This document shows, piece by piece, positions 1 to 5,552 of a stretch of 6,473 nucleotides of DNA. The stretch lies in NCBI GenBank assembly GCA_030607345.1, contig JAUWKC010000102.1:1-6473 (forward strand). The letters run 5' to 3'. The notes under the pieces are model-generated. The model did no database searches. It saw only the letters and a program-made list of their open reading frames with translations, and was not told the origin of the DNA. Within the stretch, counting starts at the first letter, position 1; each line of letters starts with the position of its first letter. Position numbers and translations under genes: made by a program. Origin of the DNA: Planctomycetota bacterium (GTDB taxonomy: Bacteria; Planctomycetota; Phycisphaerae; Sedimentisphaerales; SG8-4).

Positions 1-58
1 CAGGCAAATACGCTGACGATTTCAAAGACCGTTGTTCACATCGGCCAGTTCAAACCGC

Positions 59-87
59 TTGCAGACGCCGGGCGGATTGATTATAAT
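59..87 (+). promoter_or_regulatory. sigma70-like promoter for the lipoprotein gene
   Basis: A perfect -10 box TATAAT (82-87) lies 17 bp after TTGCAG (59-64), which matches the -35 consensus only in its first three bases. Transcription would begin near 94, leaving a leader of about 50 nt before the ATG at 146. This supports the internal ATG over the TTG at 32, which lies upstream of the promoter. The -35 is weak, so the call rests mainly on the -10 box and the spacing. Confidence 0.45.
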
Positions 88-145
88 CACCCGCGGCTCC
101 ATACCCGGCTGGATATTGCAACATCACATACATTGCAGGCTAACG

Positions 146-1300
146 ATGATAAGATTCTTAACTGCCGCTTTCGTGTCATTGCTGTTGCTTATGGGCGTCG
201 GATGCGTCTCTTCCTCTGCACCCGGCACTCAGGATACGGCCAACAAACTGCTCTCCAGGGAGTTTGAGAAGCGGCCACGCGGCCGAATCGGCTCATACGC
301 CACCCTGACACTCGGCACATATTTTATGGACCCGGACCAGTTGGGCACGCACGGCTACAGCTTCAGCCTGTCGGAAAAAAACGGAATAGTCTATACCTGC
401 AAGGCGGGACACATCGACACCTACCATTTACGTGACGCTGCCGACTGGACGGCTTACCTCGCGGGCAAGACCCTCAGGCATCTCGTCAAGAACGAGACCG
501 AGTTTTCATTCAAACTCAAGGAAGACTCGATGTGCTTCGTACGGCTTAGCTATCCGGAAAACTGGCAGACTCTCCGGCAAGAGGACAAAGAAGCTATCGC
601 ATATGATGTCTCAATCAGGCTCGGGCAGTCTCTTGCATACACAATGAGCACCTGGCACGAGATTCTGACATGGTTCGGGTACAAGTGCACAGGCATCTTT
701 CCGGAGTTTCCGTCCGCGTTTTCGTGGGAGGATACCTACTCGAATCTTCTTGGAACCTATGTCGGAGCTATGGCCCTTAGAGACACACAACATCCGTTCA
801 ATCAGGCTGTCAGTCTCGCTATCTCCAGCGAGCTTGAAAGGCTCTACGTTCAGCCGGGAAGCGTCGCCAGGCGAGCATCCAACCAGGTAAAACGGCTCTG
901 GTTTTCAGGCGACTTGCCTTTTGTTGTCGATATAAAAAAAAGAAACTTCAATATAGGTCTGGCCGACGGGTTTGTCACGCCGTGCCTTGTCCCCTCGCTC
1001 CGTGAGTGCGCATGTGTGCAGGCACAACCCTATCCGGTTCCGAATGTCGAGCTCCTGCGTAAGTACGGGTTTTCGGCGCGATTCGAAATCGAACCGAGGG
1101 AGTGGGAACGCGACAAGATATTGAGCATCGTATATCCTGATAAAAAAACGAGAAAAAAGCGAATCGAACCGGCCAGGCAGTTCGGCGTCATCATGGCAGC
1201 TATCAGGAAACAAGCCGAAGAAAGGTACGGCCCCGATGTCGCGTGCTCATCAACCGGTCAAGAACAAGCCCTAACTCCGCACGTGGATAAAACCAGGTGA
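146..1300 (+). CDS. predicted lipoprotein, DUF4056-like
   Basis: This is a predicted exported lipoprotein of 384 residues with unknown biochemical role. The chosen ATG follows an AGG (137-139) by 6 nt and opens a signal peptide: a short basic start (MIRF), a hydrophobic core, then MGVGC with the candidate lipidated Cys at residue 20. The lipobox is imperfect because Gly, not Leu, sits at -3. The frame extends upstream to a TTG at 32, but that would bury the signal peptide. The mature part carries blocks that I recall from DUF4056 proteins: NGIVYTCKAGHID (about 79-91), HLRDAADWTAYL (94-105), WHEILTWFGYK (170-180) and SAFSWEDTYSNLLG (190-203). Conserved-looking His, Asp and Glu residues in these blocks could form a site, but no reaction is known to me. 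The C-terminal third is rich in Arg and Lys. It converges on the phosphatase gene and shares no operon in this window. The family call is from memory of the motifs; the lipoprotein call is firmer. Confidence 0.8.
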   Translation: MIRFLTAAFVSLLLLMGVGCVSSSAPGTQDTANKLLSREFEKRPRGRIGSYATLTLGTYFMDPDQLGTHGYSFSLSEKNGIVYTCKAGHIDTYHLRDAADWTAYLAGKTLRHLVKNETEFSFKLKEDSMCFVRLSYPENWQTLRQEDKEAIAYDVSIRLGQSLAYTMSTWHEILTWFGYKCTGIFPEFPSAFSWEDTYSNLLGTYVGAMALRDTQHPFNQAVSLAISSELERLYVQPGSVARRASNQVKRLWFSGDLPFVVDIKKRNFNIGLADGFVTPCLVPSLRECACVQAQPYPVPNVELLRKYGFSARFEIEPREWERDKILSIVYPDKKTRKKRIEPARQFGVIMAAIRKQAEERYGPDVACSSTGQEQALTPHVDKTR

Positions 1301-1311
1301 CACCGGTCAGC

Positions 1312-2640
1312 CTAAAGTACCTCCATCGCAACCGCAGTAGTATCGTCAATTTCAGAGGGTGCAAGCTGTTGCGTGCCTACGAGCTGGTTGAGATTGTCCA
1401 TCATCTCGCCAACAGGCAAATCCTTGATGCGGCGGAATTCGTCGCTGAAGCTAAAACCGGTCACATTGTTGAAACTTCCTATAAAGGGCTCGGCGCCGTC
1501 GGAGTAAACCAGAAGCTTATCGCCGGACTGCAACTGTACCGTCTGCTGCTCATATTCTGACTGCTCGAAAATCCCAAGCAGCGGACCCTGAGACTCCAAC
1601 TGTCTGGGCTCCTCGTCGGGCCTTATGAGAACCGGATACGGATGCCCTGCACGAGAGTACGTCAATTCCAGCGTCTCTATGTTCAGCAGACAATAGCAGC
1701 ACGTGGCGAATTGATAGCCCGACAGCTTCTGCTCGGCAATCCTACGATTCAGCGTCGTCATAACCTCGGTAGGCGAGAAAATACGGTAATCGCCGCCGAT
1801 GGTCTCACGCATAACCAGAGCCTGCTTTACGAAAATCGTCAGAAGCGCAGCGGGCATCGCGTGCCCCACCGCATCAGCCACATAGAAGCCGACGTGTTGC
1901 TCATCAATCCGAGCAACGTCAAAAATGTCGCCGGAAACCCACTCGGCGGGCATAAAAACGTTAGCCCACTTAATCCGCTCTGTCTGCGGCATCCGCCTGG
2001 GCAGAAAATCGCGCTGGACAAGTCCTGCCATGCGGAGCTGCTCTGTCAGCTCGTCAACGAGCCCCCCGGTTATCTGCAGTTTCTCGGCCAGCTTGTTGTG
2101 ACTGCTTTCCATTTGCATGGGAGGCGCTGCCGGTCTGACGAAGAACTCGGAGCCTTTTCTTCGGTACGCAAGATTGACACTGATTCTAACCCACAACTCG
2201 TCTAACGACACCGATTCGGCCGCACTGACCAGCGAGAAACTCTTGACCGGAACCGATGATAAAGAAAAACTCTTTACCGGAAGCCTCACCCGATGGTTCA
2301 GAAGTATCGCTCCGACATTACCCATCTCCAGCGATTCGATTATCCTGGCCAATGGCTGCTGCTGGGATACGCCCAGACCTTTTGCATCCAGGATGACGGT
2401 TCCGATAAGACCAAGGCAATGAAGCACCTTCGGAAAGTCATCTATCCGCAGCACCAGCACCGACAGCCCCTTTCGCTTGAGCATACGCTTTACCTCAGGC
2501 GGCATGGCCGGCTGATTCGTAAGATACAGGACATCCGTAAAAACCTCCGGCAGCCCGGCACCTTCGGTGCGTGCCGGAGAGTCCTTATCAGCGCCGGTAT
2601 TTAATCCTTTTGTCATATTAGCCAGACCTGATTTGGTCAT
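1312..2640 (-). CDS. PP2C/SpoIIE-family serine phosphatase with receiver-like N-terminus
   Basis: This is a predicted cytoplasmic, metal-dependent Ser/Thr phosphatase of the RsbU/SpoIIE type, 442 residues. Relatives dephosphorylate anti-anti-sigma or similar STAS proteins in partner-switching pathways. Residues about 33-118 alternate strands and helices like a response-regulator receiver, starting near DVLYLTN, but I see no clear phospho-acceptor pattern. Residues about 178-210 form a linker helix ending in the typical VQRDFLPRRMP. The catalytic domain follows: SGDIFD (Asp238, Asp241), ADAVGHAMPAALL (Asp256), SRAGHPYPVL, LLGIF, YSDGAEP (Asp381) and IDDTTAVAMEV (Asp432, Asp433). All expected metal-binding acidic residues are present, so it should be active. 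The ATG at 2640 was chosen because AGAGGTGAT lies just before it; a TTG at 2715 would add an Arg-rich stretch with a poorer site. PVKSFSL occurs twice (121-127, 131-137). A sigma54-like site lies upstream. No kinase, STAS or sigma-factor partner is in the window, so its target is unknown. Confidence 0.9.
   Translation of the reverse strand: MTKSGLANMTKGLNTGADKDSPARTEGAGLPEVFTDVLYLTNQPAMPPEVKRMLKRKGLSVLVLRIDDFPKVLHCLGLIGTVILDAKGLGVSQQQPLARIIESLEMGNVGAILLNHRVRLPVKSFSLSSVPVKSFSLVSAAESVSLDELWVRISVNLAYRRKGSEFFVRPAAPPMQMESSHNKLAEKLQITGGLVDELTEQLRMAGLVQRDFLPRRMPQTERIKWANVFMPAEWVSGDIFDVARIDEQHVGFYVADAVGHAMPAALLTIFVKQALVMRETIGGDYRIFSPTEVMTTLNRRIAEQKLSGYQFATCCYCLLNIETLELTYSRAGHPYPVLIRPDEEPRQLESQGPLLGIFEQSEYEQQTVQLQSGDKLLVYSDGAEPFIGSFNNVTGFSFSDEFRRIKDLPVGEMMDNLNQLVGTQQLAPSEIDDTTAVAMEVL
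2230..2282 (-). repeat. 30-bp-offset tandem repeat inside the phosphatase gene
   Basis: AAACTCTTGACCGGAA (2237-2252) and AAACTCTTTACCGGAA (2267-2282) differ at one base in 16 and are offset by exactly 30 bp, which is ten codons. They encode the two copies of PVKSFSL between the receiver-like region and the linker helix. The in-frame offset suggests a local tandem duplication. Confidence 0.75.
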
Positions 2641-2654
2641 AACATCACCTCTTA
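2633..2654 (-). promoter_or_regulatory. Shine-Dalgarno site deciding the phosphatase start
   Basis: Reading the minus strand, AAGAGGTGATGTT runs directly into the ATG at 2640. AGAGGTGAT is a near-perfect match to the 16S anti-SD, with AGGTG about 5 nt from the start. The upstream in-frame TTG at 2715 has only GCAGGA immediately before it. Confidence 0.7.
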
Positions 2655-2753
2655 TCTGTCGGGTTATAGGACTTCGAGGCGTCCGGTCTTTGCGGCCTCT
2701 GACCACTTCCGCCAAATCCTGCTGCGTCCTGCCCTGTTGACGTCCTCTCTTAA

Positions 2754-2836
2754 GACCGCAAAGTGACTGCCAGCGTCGCCTATGAGTTCAAATCAACTTA
2801 CATAAAATCGGCTCATCACTGCCAATACTTTGCGTC
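2754..2836. repeat. inverted repeat upstream of the phosphatase gene
   Basis: CGCAAAGT (2757-2764) is perfectly complementary to ACTTTGCG (2827-2834). The pairing extends by GA/TC past one bulged base, to 2754 and 2836. Inside it, ATGAG (2782-2786) pairs with CTCAT (2812-2816), and ACTGCCA occurs as a direct repeat (2766-2772 and 2818-2824). One arm overlaps the sigma54-like site, so this could be an operator or a DNA/RNA fold rather than chance. Confidence 0.45.
2757..2772 (-). promoter_or_regulatory. sigma54-like promoter for the phosphatase gene
   Basis: On the minus strand, TGGCAGTCACTTTGCG matches the -24/-12 pattern TGGCAC-N5-TTGC, with GG and GC separated by exactly 10 bases. It departs from consensus at TGGCAC position 6, at the following GR, and at the final W. 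Transcription would start near 2746, giving a leader of about 106 nt before the ATG at 2640. A dyad, TTCA-N4-TGAA (2855-2866), lies about 90 bp upstream, a common distance for an enhancer-binding site, but that is speculative. No good sigma70 pair was found in this region. Confidence 0.38.
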
Positions 2837-2895
2837 TTTTTCCCTTTTTTCTTGTTCACAATTGAAAGACGACTATCTTGTCGCAGGCAACAAAA

Positions 2896-2974
2896 GCGGC
2901 CGCTTGGCGTGCTTGAACCCCCCCTCAGAACGGTATTTTCCCTCCCGCGGGCATCGGGCTTTGCAGCCGGCCGC
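2896..2974 (-). other. GC-rich block able to form stem-loops
   Basis: On the minus strand, GGCT-GCAA-AGCC forms a stem capped by a GNRA-type tetraloop. It is enclosed by GCGGC/GCCCGC, which pairs with one bulge; the whole hairpin spans 2947-2974. A second palindrome, AAGCGGCCGCTT (2894-2905), is followed on the minus strand by TTTTGTT, like a weak intrinsic terminator. Its GCGGCCG (2896-2902) can instead pair with CGGCCGC (2968-2974). I do not recognise an RNA family, and no promoter is evident. Confidence 0.3.
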
Positions 2975-3116
2975 AATAGAGCAGGTTATTCGGACAGGCT
3001 CTAAGTGAATCGGACCATCCCCATTATTACCATAGAGTTGATATTGCCGCCACTGTGTGCAACCCTGGCGCAACTGGCCCGGATGATAATCAGGCAAAGA
3101 GATTTCGCAAATCGAA

Positions 3117-3839
3117 TCAACCGGAAAAAATCGCCGAGCCGATACGAAGTATGGTAGCTCCTTCTTCAATGGCGAGTTCGTAGTCGCTGCTCATGCCCAT
3201 GCTCAACTCGGTGAACTCCGGTCCGACTATCCCTTCGCCCTGCATCTCAACAAACAGCTCCCTGGCCCGTACGAAGCAAGAGCGAACAACGTCCTTGTTA
3301 TGGGTCAAAGGGGCCATCGTCATCAGACCGAGCAGTTTCAGGTTCGTCAATGTCTGCATCTGCTCGACAAGATGCGTCGCGGCGCCTACCGGCACCCCGT
3401 ATTTCTGCGGTTCCCTTGACGTGTTGACCTGCAGCAGAACTTTCGTCTGGAGGTTTAGTCTTCCGGCCGAGACATCTATTTCTTCGGCCAGTCGAAGCGT
3501 GTCAACCGAATGTACCAGCGATGTAACAGGCAAAACGTGCCGGACCTTGTTACGCTGCAGATGCCCTATCATATGCCAGTTTACACGGTCGGGCAGAGCC
3601 GATTTGCCGTCGCCCTTTTCAAGGAATTCAGCAACCTGCCCCGATACTTTTTTTAATTGCTGAACCCTGTTTTCGCCGAGGTCTGTCAGGCCGAGTTTTA
3701 TAACTTCCTTCACGCCCTCAATGGCGGCCGACTTTGTTACTACCACAAGTTTTATCTGCTCGGGATTCCTGCCAACGCGTCCGCACACCGACTCAATCGC
3801 ATCTTTAACCCGTTGTATTCTTTCCGAGATTTTCGACAT
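3117..3839 (-). CDS. yggS: YggS/PROSC family PLP homeostasis protein
   Basis: This is a cytoplasmic pyridoxal 5'-phosphate-binding protein of the YggS/YlmE/PROSC family. The family buffers free PLP and affects amino-acid and keto-acid balance; it has the fold-type III TIM barrel but no established enzymatic reaction. The 240-residue product is close to the usual 230-240. Family landmarks appear in order: KLVVVTK with the PLP-binding Lys at residue 36, the same position as in E. coli YggS; LGENRVQ (54-60); WHMIGHLQRNK (88-98); HSVDTLRLAEEI (110-121); LLQVNTSREPQKYG (135-148); GLMTMAP (171-177); LSMGMSSDYELAIEEG (212-227); and RIGSAIF (232-238). The ATG at 3839 fits the family length although no clear Shine-Dalgarno precedes it. 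An in-frame GTG at 3881 would add 14 atypical residues. It follows the Top6A gene on the same strand after 105 bp, so co-transcription is possible. In many bacteria yggS sits near cell-division or proC genes; neither is seen here. Confidence 0.95.
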   Translation of the reverse strand: MSKISERIQRVKDAIESVCGRVGRNPEQIKLVVVTKSAAIEGVKEVIKLGLTDLGENRVQQLKKVSGQVAEFLEKGDGKSALPDRVNWHMIGHLQRNKVRHVLPVTSLVHSVDTLRLAEEIDVSAGRLNLQTKVLLQVNTSREPQKYGVPVGAATHLVEQMQTLTNLKLLGLMTMAPLTHNKDVVRSCFVRARELFVEMQGEGIVGPEFTELSMGMSSDYELAIEEGATILRIGSAIFSG

Positions 3840-3944
3840 TGGAGCAGCGCCACGAATCAGAAAACAAAAACCTCGACCCACTCACTAAACCCGTCACAAC
3901 CAAGAATAGCAACTTGCAAACTACTTGGCCAGCCCAAAAAAACG

Positions 3945-5039
3945 TCAGGGCAAAAATTTCGACGGACTCTTTAGTTTGCGCGGCAGGTATTCCTTAACCA
4001 CAAAATCCAGCCCATGCTTTGCAAACGCCTGCTGCTCGACGCGGACACCCATCTCAAGCATCTGCTTGATGGCCTTTTGCCACGGTTTGTGATGCTTCAC
4101 AAAGGGGTCGTTCTTAAGCCCGTCTCTCGCCCGTTTTATATCAACTTCCTTGAGCGGGTGTGTCGGGAGCTTGTACGTAACAATATCCTGAGGTGTTACA
4201 CCGAGGAAACTGACCGAAGGCACGCAGAAAAACTTGTTCATATGCGCCGCGTTACCCGAGCCCACCTTCAAAGTCCTGTAGATATTGAAGTATCCGTAGG
4301 GGTCGCCGTCGACGAAGGCGTAAACCGGAATCTTTAACTGGTCCGCTAATCTCCTTATGAACCTGCGGCAGGCGCGCGTAGGAACGCCCCCCATGCTTAT
4401 AAGGATGCATCCGGTCTTGTCCCAGTAATCGTACTTGACCAGCCTTTGGAACATACCGGCGGTCTCAATCACCAGTATAAACTTCGCCTTGCTCCGAAAC
4501 TGAAGATTTTCGACGTCGGTCGGTATCGAGTATGCTCCCGAGCCGAATTTTGTACAGTCGATTTTTATCTTCCTGCCCTTGGCATCGGTGTCAATGACAA
4601 CCAGTCTTCCTGCGATGTCACCGCCCTTTTCCTCCGGTATGAATCTCAGTTGCTCCCGGTTGACTCCGAACATCGCCTCAACATCGTCCATAATAGTATC
4701 GGACTCCGGCTGCTCGGAAAAACCGGCCCGGCCCCAGTTCTTCGAGATATAGTACGCCTCTCTTTTTGTCGCCATATCGTTCGCGTCGATAAGCTCCTTG
4801 GCGAGCGACATCATCTTCAGCGTCTGTGCAAAAGTCTTTACCGTACCTACAGTTAGGGTTCGCTGCTTCTGCTTGCCCAACATCTCGAAGTAGCCCGTTT
4901 TGGCCTGGTATTTGACGTTGCTCAGAGAGCGTACCGGGCTGGTCATTGTCGGGCTCTTGTGCCTCAGAATCTTTAGATGCACATCCTTGGCCGTTTGCAC
5001 AATTTTCTTTGTCACGCCGACAGTTTTTGTCTGCGACAT
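3945..5039 (-). CDS. top6A: DNA topoisomerase VI subunit A (Spo11/Top6A family)
   Basis: This is the DNA-cleaving subunit of a type IIB topoisomerase. With the ATPase subunit B it makes a double-strand break through 5'-phosphotyrosyl links, passes another duplex and reseals. The 364-residue length is normal for a stand-alone A subunit. The winged-helix domain contains KREAYYISKNW (92-102), where the catalytic Tyr is probably the second of the pair, Tyr97. The Toprim domain has FILVIETAGMFQRL (187-200), with metal-binding Glu192, and VDGDPYGYFNIYRTLK (243-258), with Asp244 and Asp246, the Spo11/Top6A DxDPxG signature. All key residues are intact. GGAG is followed by two consecutive ATGs; the second (5039) has the better 7-nt spacing, while 5042 would add one Met. 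The N-terminal 45 residues are basic. No B-subunit gene is adjacent, although archaea often have the two side by side. Topoisomerase VI is mainly archaeal and plant-like, so horizontal acquisition by an ancestor is plausible. Confidence 0.95.
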   Translation of the reverse strand: MSQTKTVGVTKKIVQTAKDVHLKILRHKSPTMTSPVRSLSNVKYQAKTGYFEMLGKQKQRTLTVGTVKTFAQTLKMMSLAKELIDANDMATKREAYYISKNWGRAGFSEQPESDTIMDDVEAMFGVNREQLRFIPEEKGGDIAGRLVVIDTDAKGRKIKIDCTKFGSGAYSIPTDVENLQFRSKAKFILVIETAGMFQRLVKYDYWDKTGCILISMGGVPTRACRRFIRRLADQLKIPVYAFVDGDPYGYFNIYRTLKVGSGNAAHMNKFFCVPSVSFLGVTPQDIVTYKLPTHPLKEVDIKRARDGLKNDPFVKHHKPWQKAIKQMLEMGVRVEQQAFAKHGLDFVVKEYLPRKLKSPSKFLP

Positions 5040-5079
5040 CATAAATCTCCACAAAAAGGAATCCTGCTTTCGCACCCAT

Positions 5080-5108
5080 AATTTAAGCTATTACACAGGA
5101 ATACGCAA
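5080..5108 (-). promoter_or_regulatory. possible sigma70-like promoter for top6A
   Basis: On the minus strand, TTGCGT (5103-5108) and TAAATT (5080-5085) are separated by 17 bp. They match consensus at three and four of six positions. A start near 5073 would give a leader of about 34 nt, ending in the GGAG ribosome site before the ATG. The match is modest; the call rests on the spacing and position. Confidence 0.35.
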
Positions 5109-5180
5109 GATACCCGCATTAACTCCCAGACAGGGTGCCATAATAAATCGAAAATAAACCAAAAAAAACTCGTTTTAGGC

Positions 5181-5209
5181 TTGCAATTTGCCCGCAGGAT
5201 GGATATAAT
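5181..5209 (+). promoter_or_regulatory. near-consensus sigma70 promoter pointing into a gene-free gap
   Basis: TTGCAA (5181-5186) and TATAAT (5204-5209) are separated by the optimal 17 bp. The -10 is perfect and the -35 matches at four of six positions. It points rightwards, divergent from the Top6A gene and towards the 3' end of the transporter gene, so it drives no protein gene in the window. Transcription should start near 5216. Confidence 0.65.
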
Positions 5210-5342
5210 CAGAGTCATAGAAGGTAGTGAGGCTGGATAGAAAAGTTCTTGGGGTTTTTGTTTTTTTCTTTTGACAAGCGTTTTTTTAACGAATACATTA
5301 ATACCCGGACAACGAAAATAAGCTGTTTTTGCAGCTTTATGA

Positions 5343-5355
5343 GCCTCGGCGAGGC
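5343..5355 (+). promoter_or_regulatory. hairpin competing with the terminator stem
   Basis: GCCTC (5343-5347) and GAGGC (5351-5355) pair around a GGC loop. This uses the left arm of the terminator (GGCGAGG, 5348-5354), so the two folds cannot coexist. The arrangement resembles an antiterminator/terminator pair, though the 3-nt loop is tight and the terminator stem is probably stronger. Confidence 0.4.
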
Positions 5356-5407
5356 AGCGTGGAACACCGGTTTCCCCCCCAGCCGGTCCCACCACCTCGC
5401 CTTTTTT
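5348..5407 (+). terminator. intrinsic terminator of the predicted small RNA
   Basis: GGCGAGG (5348-5354) pairs perfectly with CCTCGCC (5395-5401), which is followed at once by six T (5402-5407). Nested inside are GTGG/CCAC (5359-5362 with 5389-5392) and ACCGG/CCGGT (5366-5370 with 5383-5387) around a C-rich loop. No T-run lies on the other side, so it acts on plus-strand transcription only. No plus-strand protein gene ends here. Confidence 0.7.
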
Positions 5408-5552
5408 ATGCGCATATCCCCAAAGCCGACTTTTGCCGTCAGACGTGCAATATACGTGTCGCTGTATCTGTTTCGGCGTTTCAGAGCAGATTTGAGGCAC
5501 GAAACACACAATTGAAAGATTATTTAGCACCTCGGCACCCCGGCAGGACTGT
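5408..5552. other. short gene-free stretch after the terminator
   Basis: I see no gene, convincing promoter or terminator in these 145 bp, which lie just downstream of the transporter stop on the minus strand. A 13-bp string, CACAATTGAAAGA, also occurs near 2857, but that is close to chance expectation. Confidence 0.5.

Larger units (their letters stand above)
2641..3116. other. gene-free stretch between yggS and the phosphatase gene
   Basis: I find no convincing protein gene in these 476 bp. Short open frames exist on both strands, but they lack family resemblance or good start signals. The stretch holds a sigma54-like site, an inverted repeat and a GC-rich block with stem-loops, each listed separately. 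Just beyond the yggS stop is a small dyad, GATTT-CGC-AAATC (3101-3113), without a proper T-run, so it is a poor terminator. CGCCA/TGGCG (3048-3070) is another modest stem. The stretch could hold the phosphatase leader and possibly a structured RNA. Confidence 0.55.
5216..5407 (+). ncRNA. predicted small RNA of unknown family, about 190 nt
   Basis: The span is bounded by a strong promoter (5181-5209) and a strong intrinsic terminator (5348-5407). It has no reading frame with a credible ribosome site, so a stand-alone RNA is the simplest reading. The 5' half is very U-rich (5250-5287). Stem-loops visible in order are CGTT/AACG (5279-5291), AAGCTG/CAGCTT with loop TTTTTG (5320-5337), GCCTC/GAGGC with loop GGC (5343-5355), and the terminator. 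GGCTGG (5231-5236) is complementary to CCAGCC (5379-5384), and GGTAGTG upstream can mostly pair with CACCACC, so a closing stem joining the two ends is an alternative fold. The size would suit 6S RNA, but I could not match that family, so it is left unnamed. The start is inferred from the -10 box. Confidence 0.5.

Noticed and set aside
32..145. An upstream TTG start extending the lipoprotein by 38 residues.
   Set aside because: It would bury an evident signal peptide and lies upstream of the TATAAT box; the ATG at 146 is preferred.
1..267. Plus-strand frame 1 is open from the left edge to a TGA at 265 and could be the 3' end of an upstream gene.
   Set aside because: It would overlap the lipoprotein signal-peptide region by about 120 bp, has no recognisable family, and runs through a likely promoter. 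It cannot be supported without sequence to the left.
1285..1330. A possible shared terminator between the convergent lipoprotein and phosphatase genes.
   Set aside because: GGTGACACC and ACCGGT give only tiny stems without a T-run on either strand.
1642..2205. A 187-codon plus-strand frame opposite the phosphatase catalytic domain.
   Set aside because: It is an antisense shadow of strongly conserved phosphatase motifs on the other strand.
2763..3008. An 81-codon plus-strand frame in the same spacer.
   Set aside because: There is no ribosome site or recognisable protein; the DNA is better explained by the sigma54-like site and stem-loops.
2873..3169. A 98-codon minus-strand frame across the yggS end and the following spacer.
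   Set aside because: It overlaps the conserved end of yggS in another frame, has many Cys and Arg residues, no family resemblance and no clear ribosome site.
5216..5407. Assignment of the predicted RNA to 6S RNA or a known riboswitch.
   Set aside because: The size and possible closing stem are suggestive, but I could not match any conserved core of 6S, cobalamin, SAM, TPP, c-di-GMP, fluoride or glycine RNAs by eye.
5249..5515. An 88-codon plus-strand frame over the predicted small RNA.
   Set aside because: It starts with TTG without a ribosome site, is full of Phe from T-runs, and passes straight through the intrinsic terminator.
2857..5520. The 13-bp string CACAATTGAAAGA occurs near 2857 and near 5508, both in gene-free stretches.
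   Set aside because: One shared 13-mer is not far from chance expectation in a window of this size, and the surrounding bases differ.
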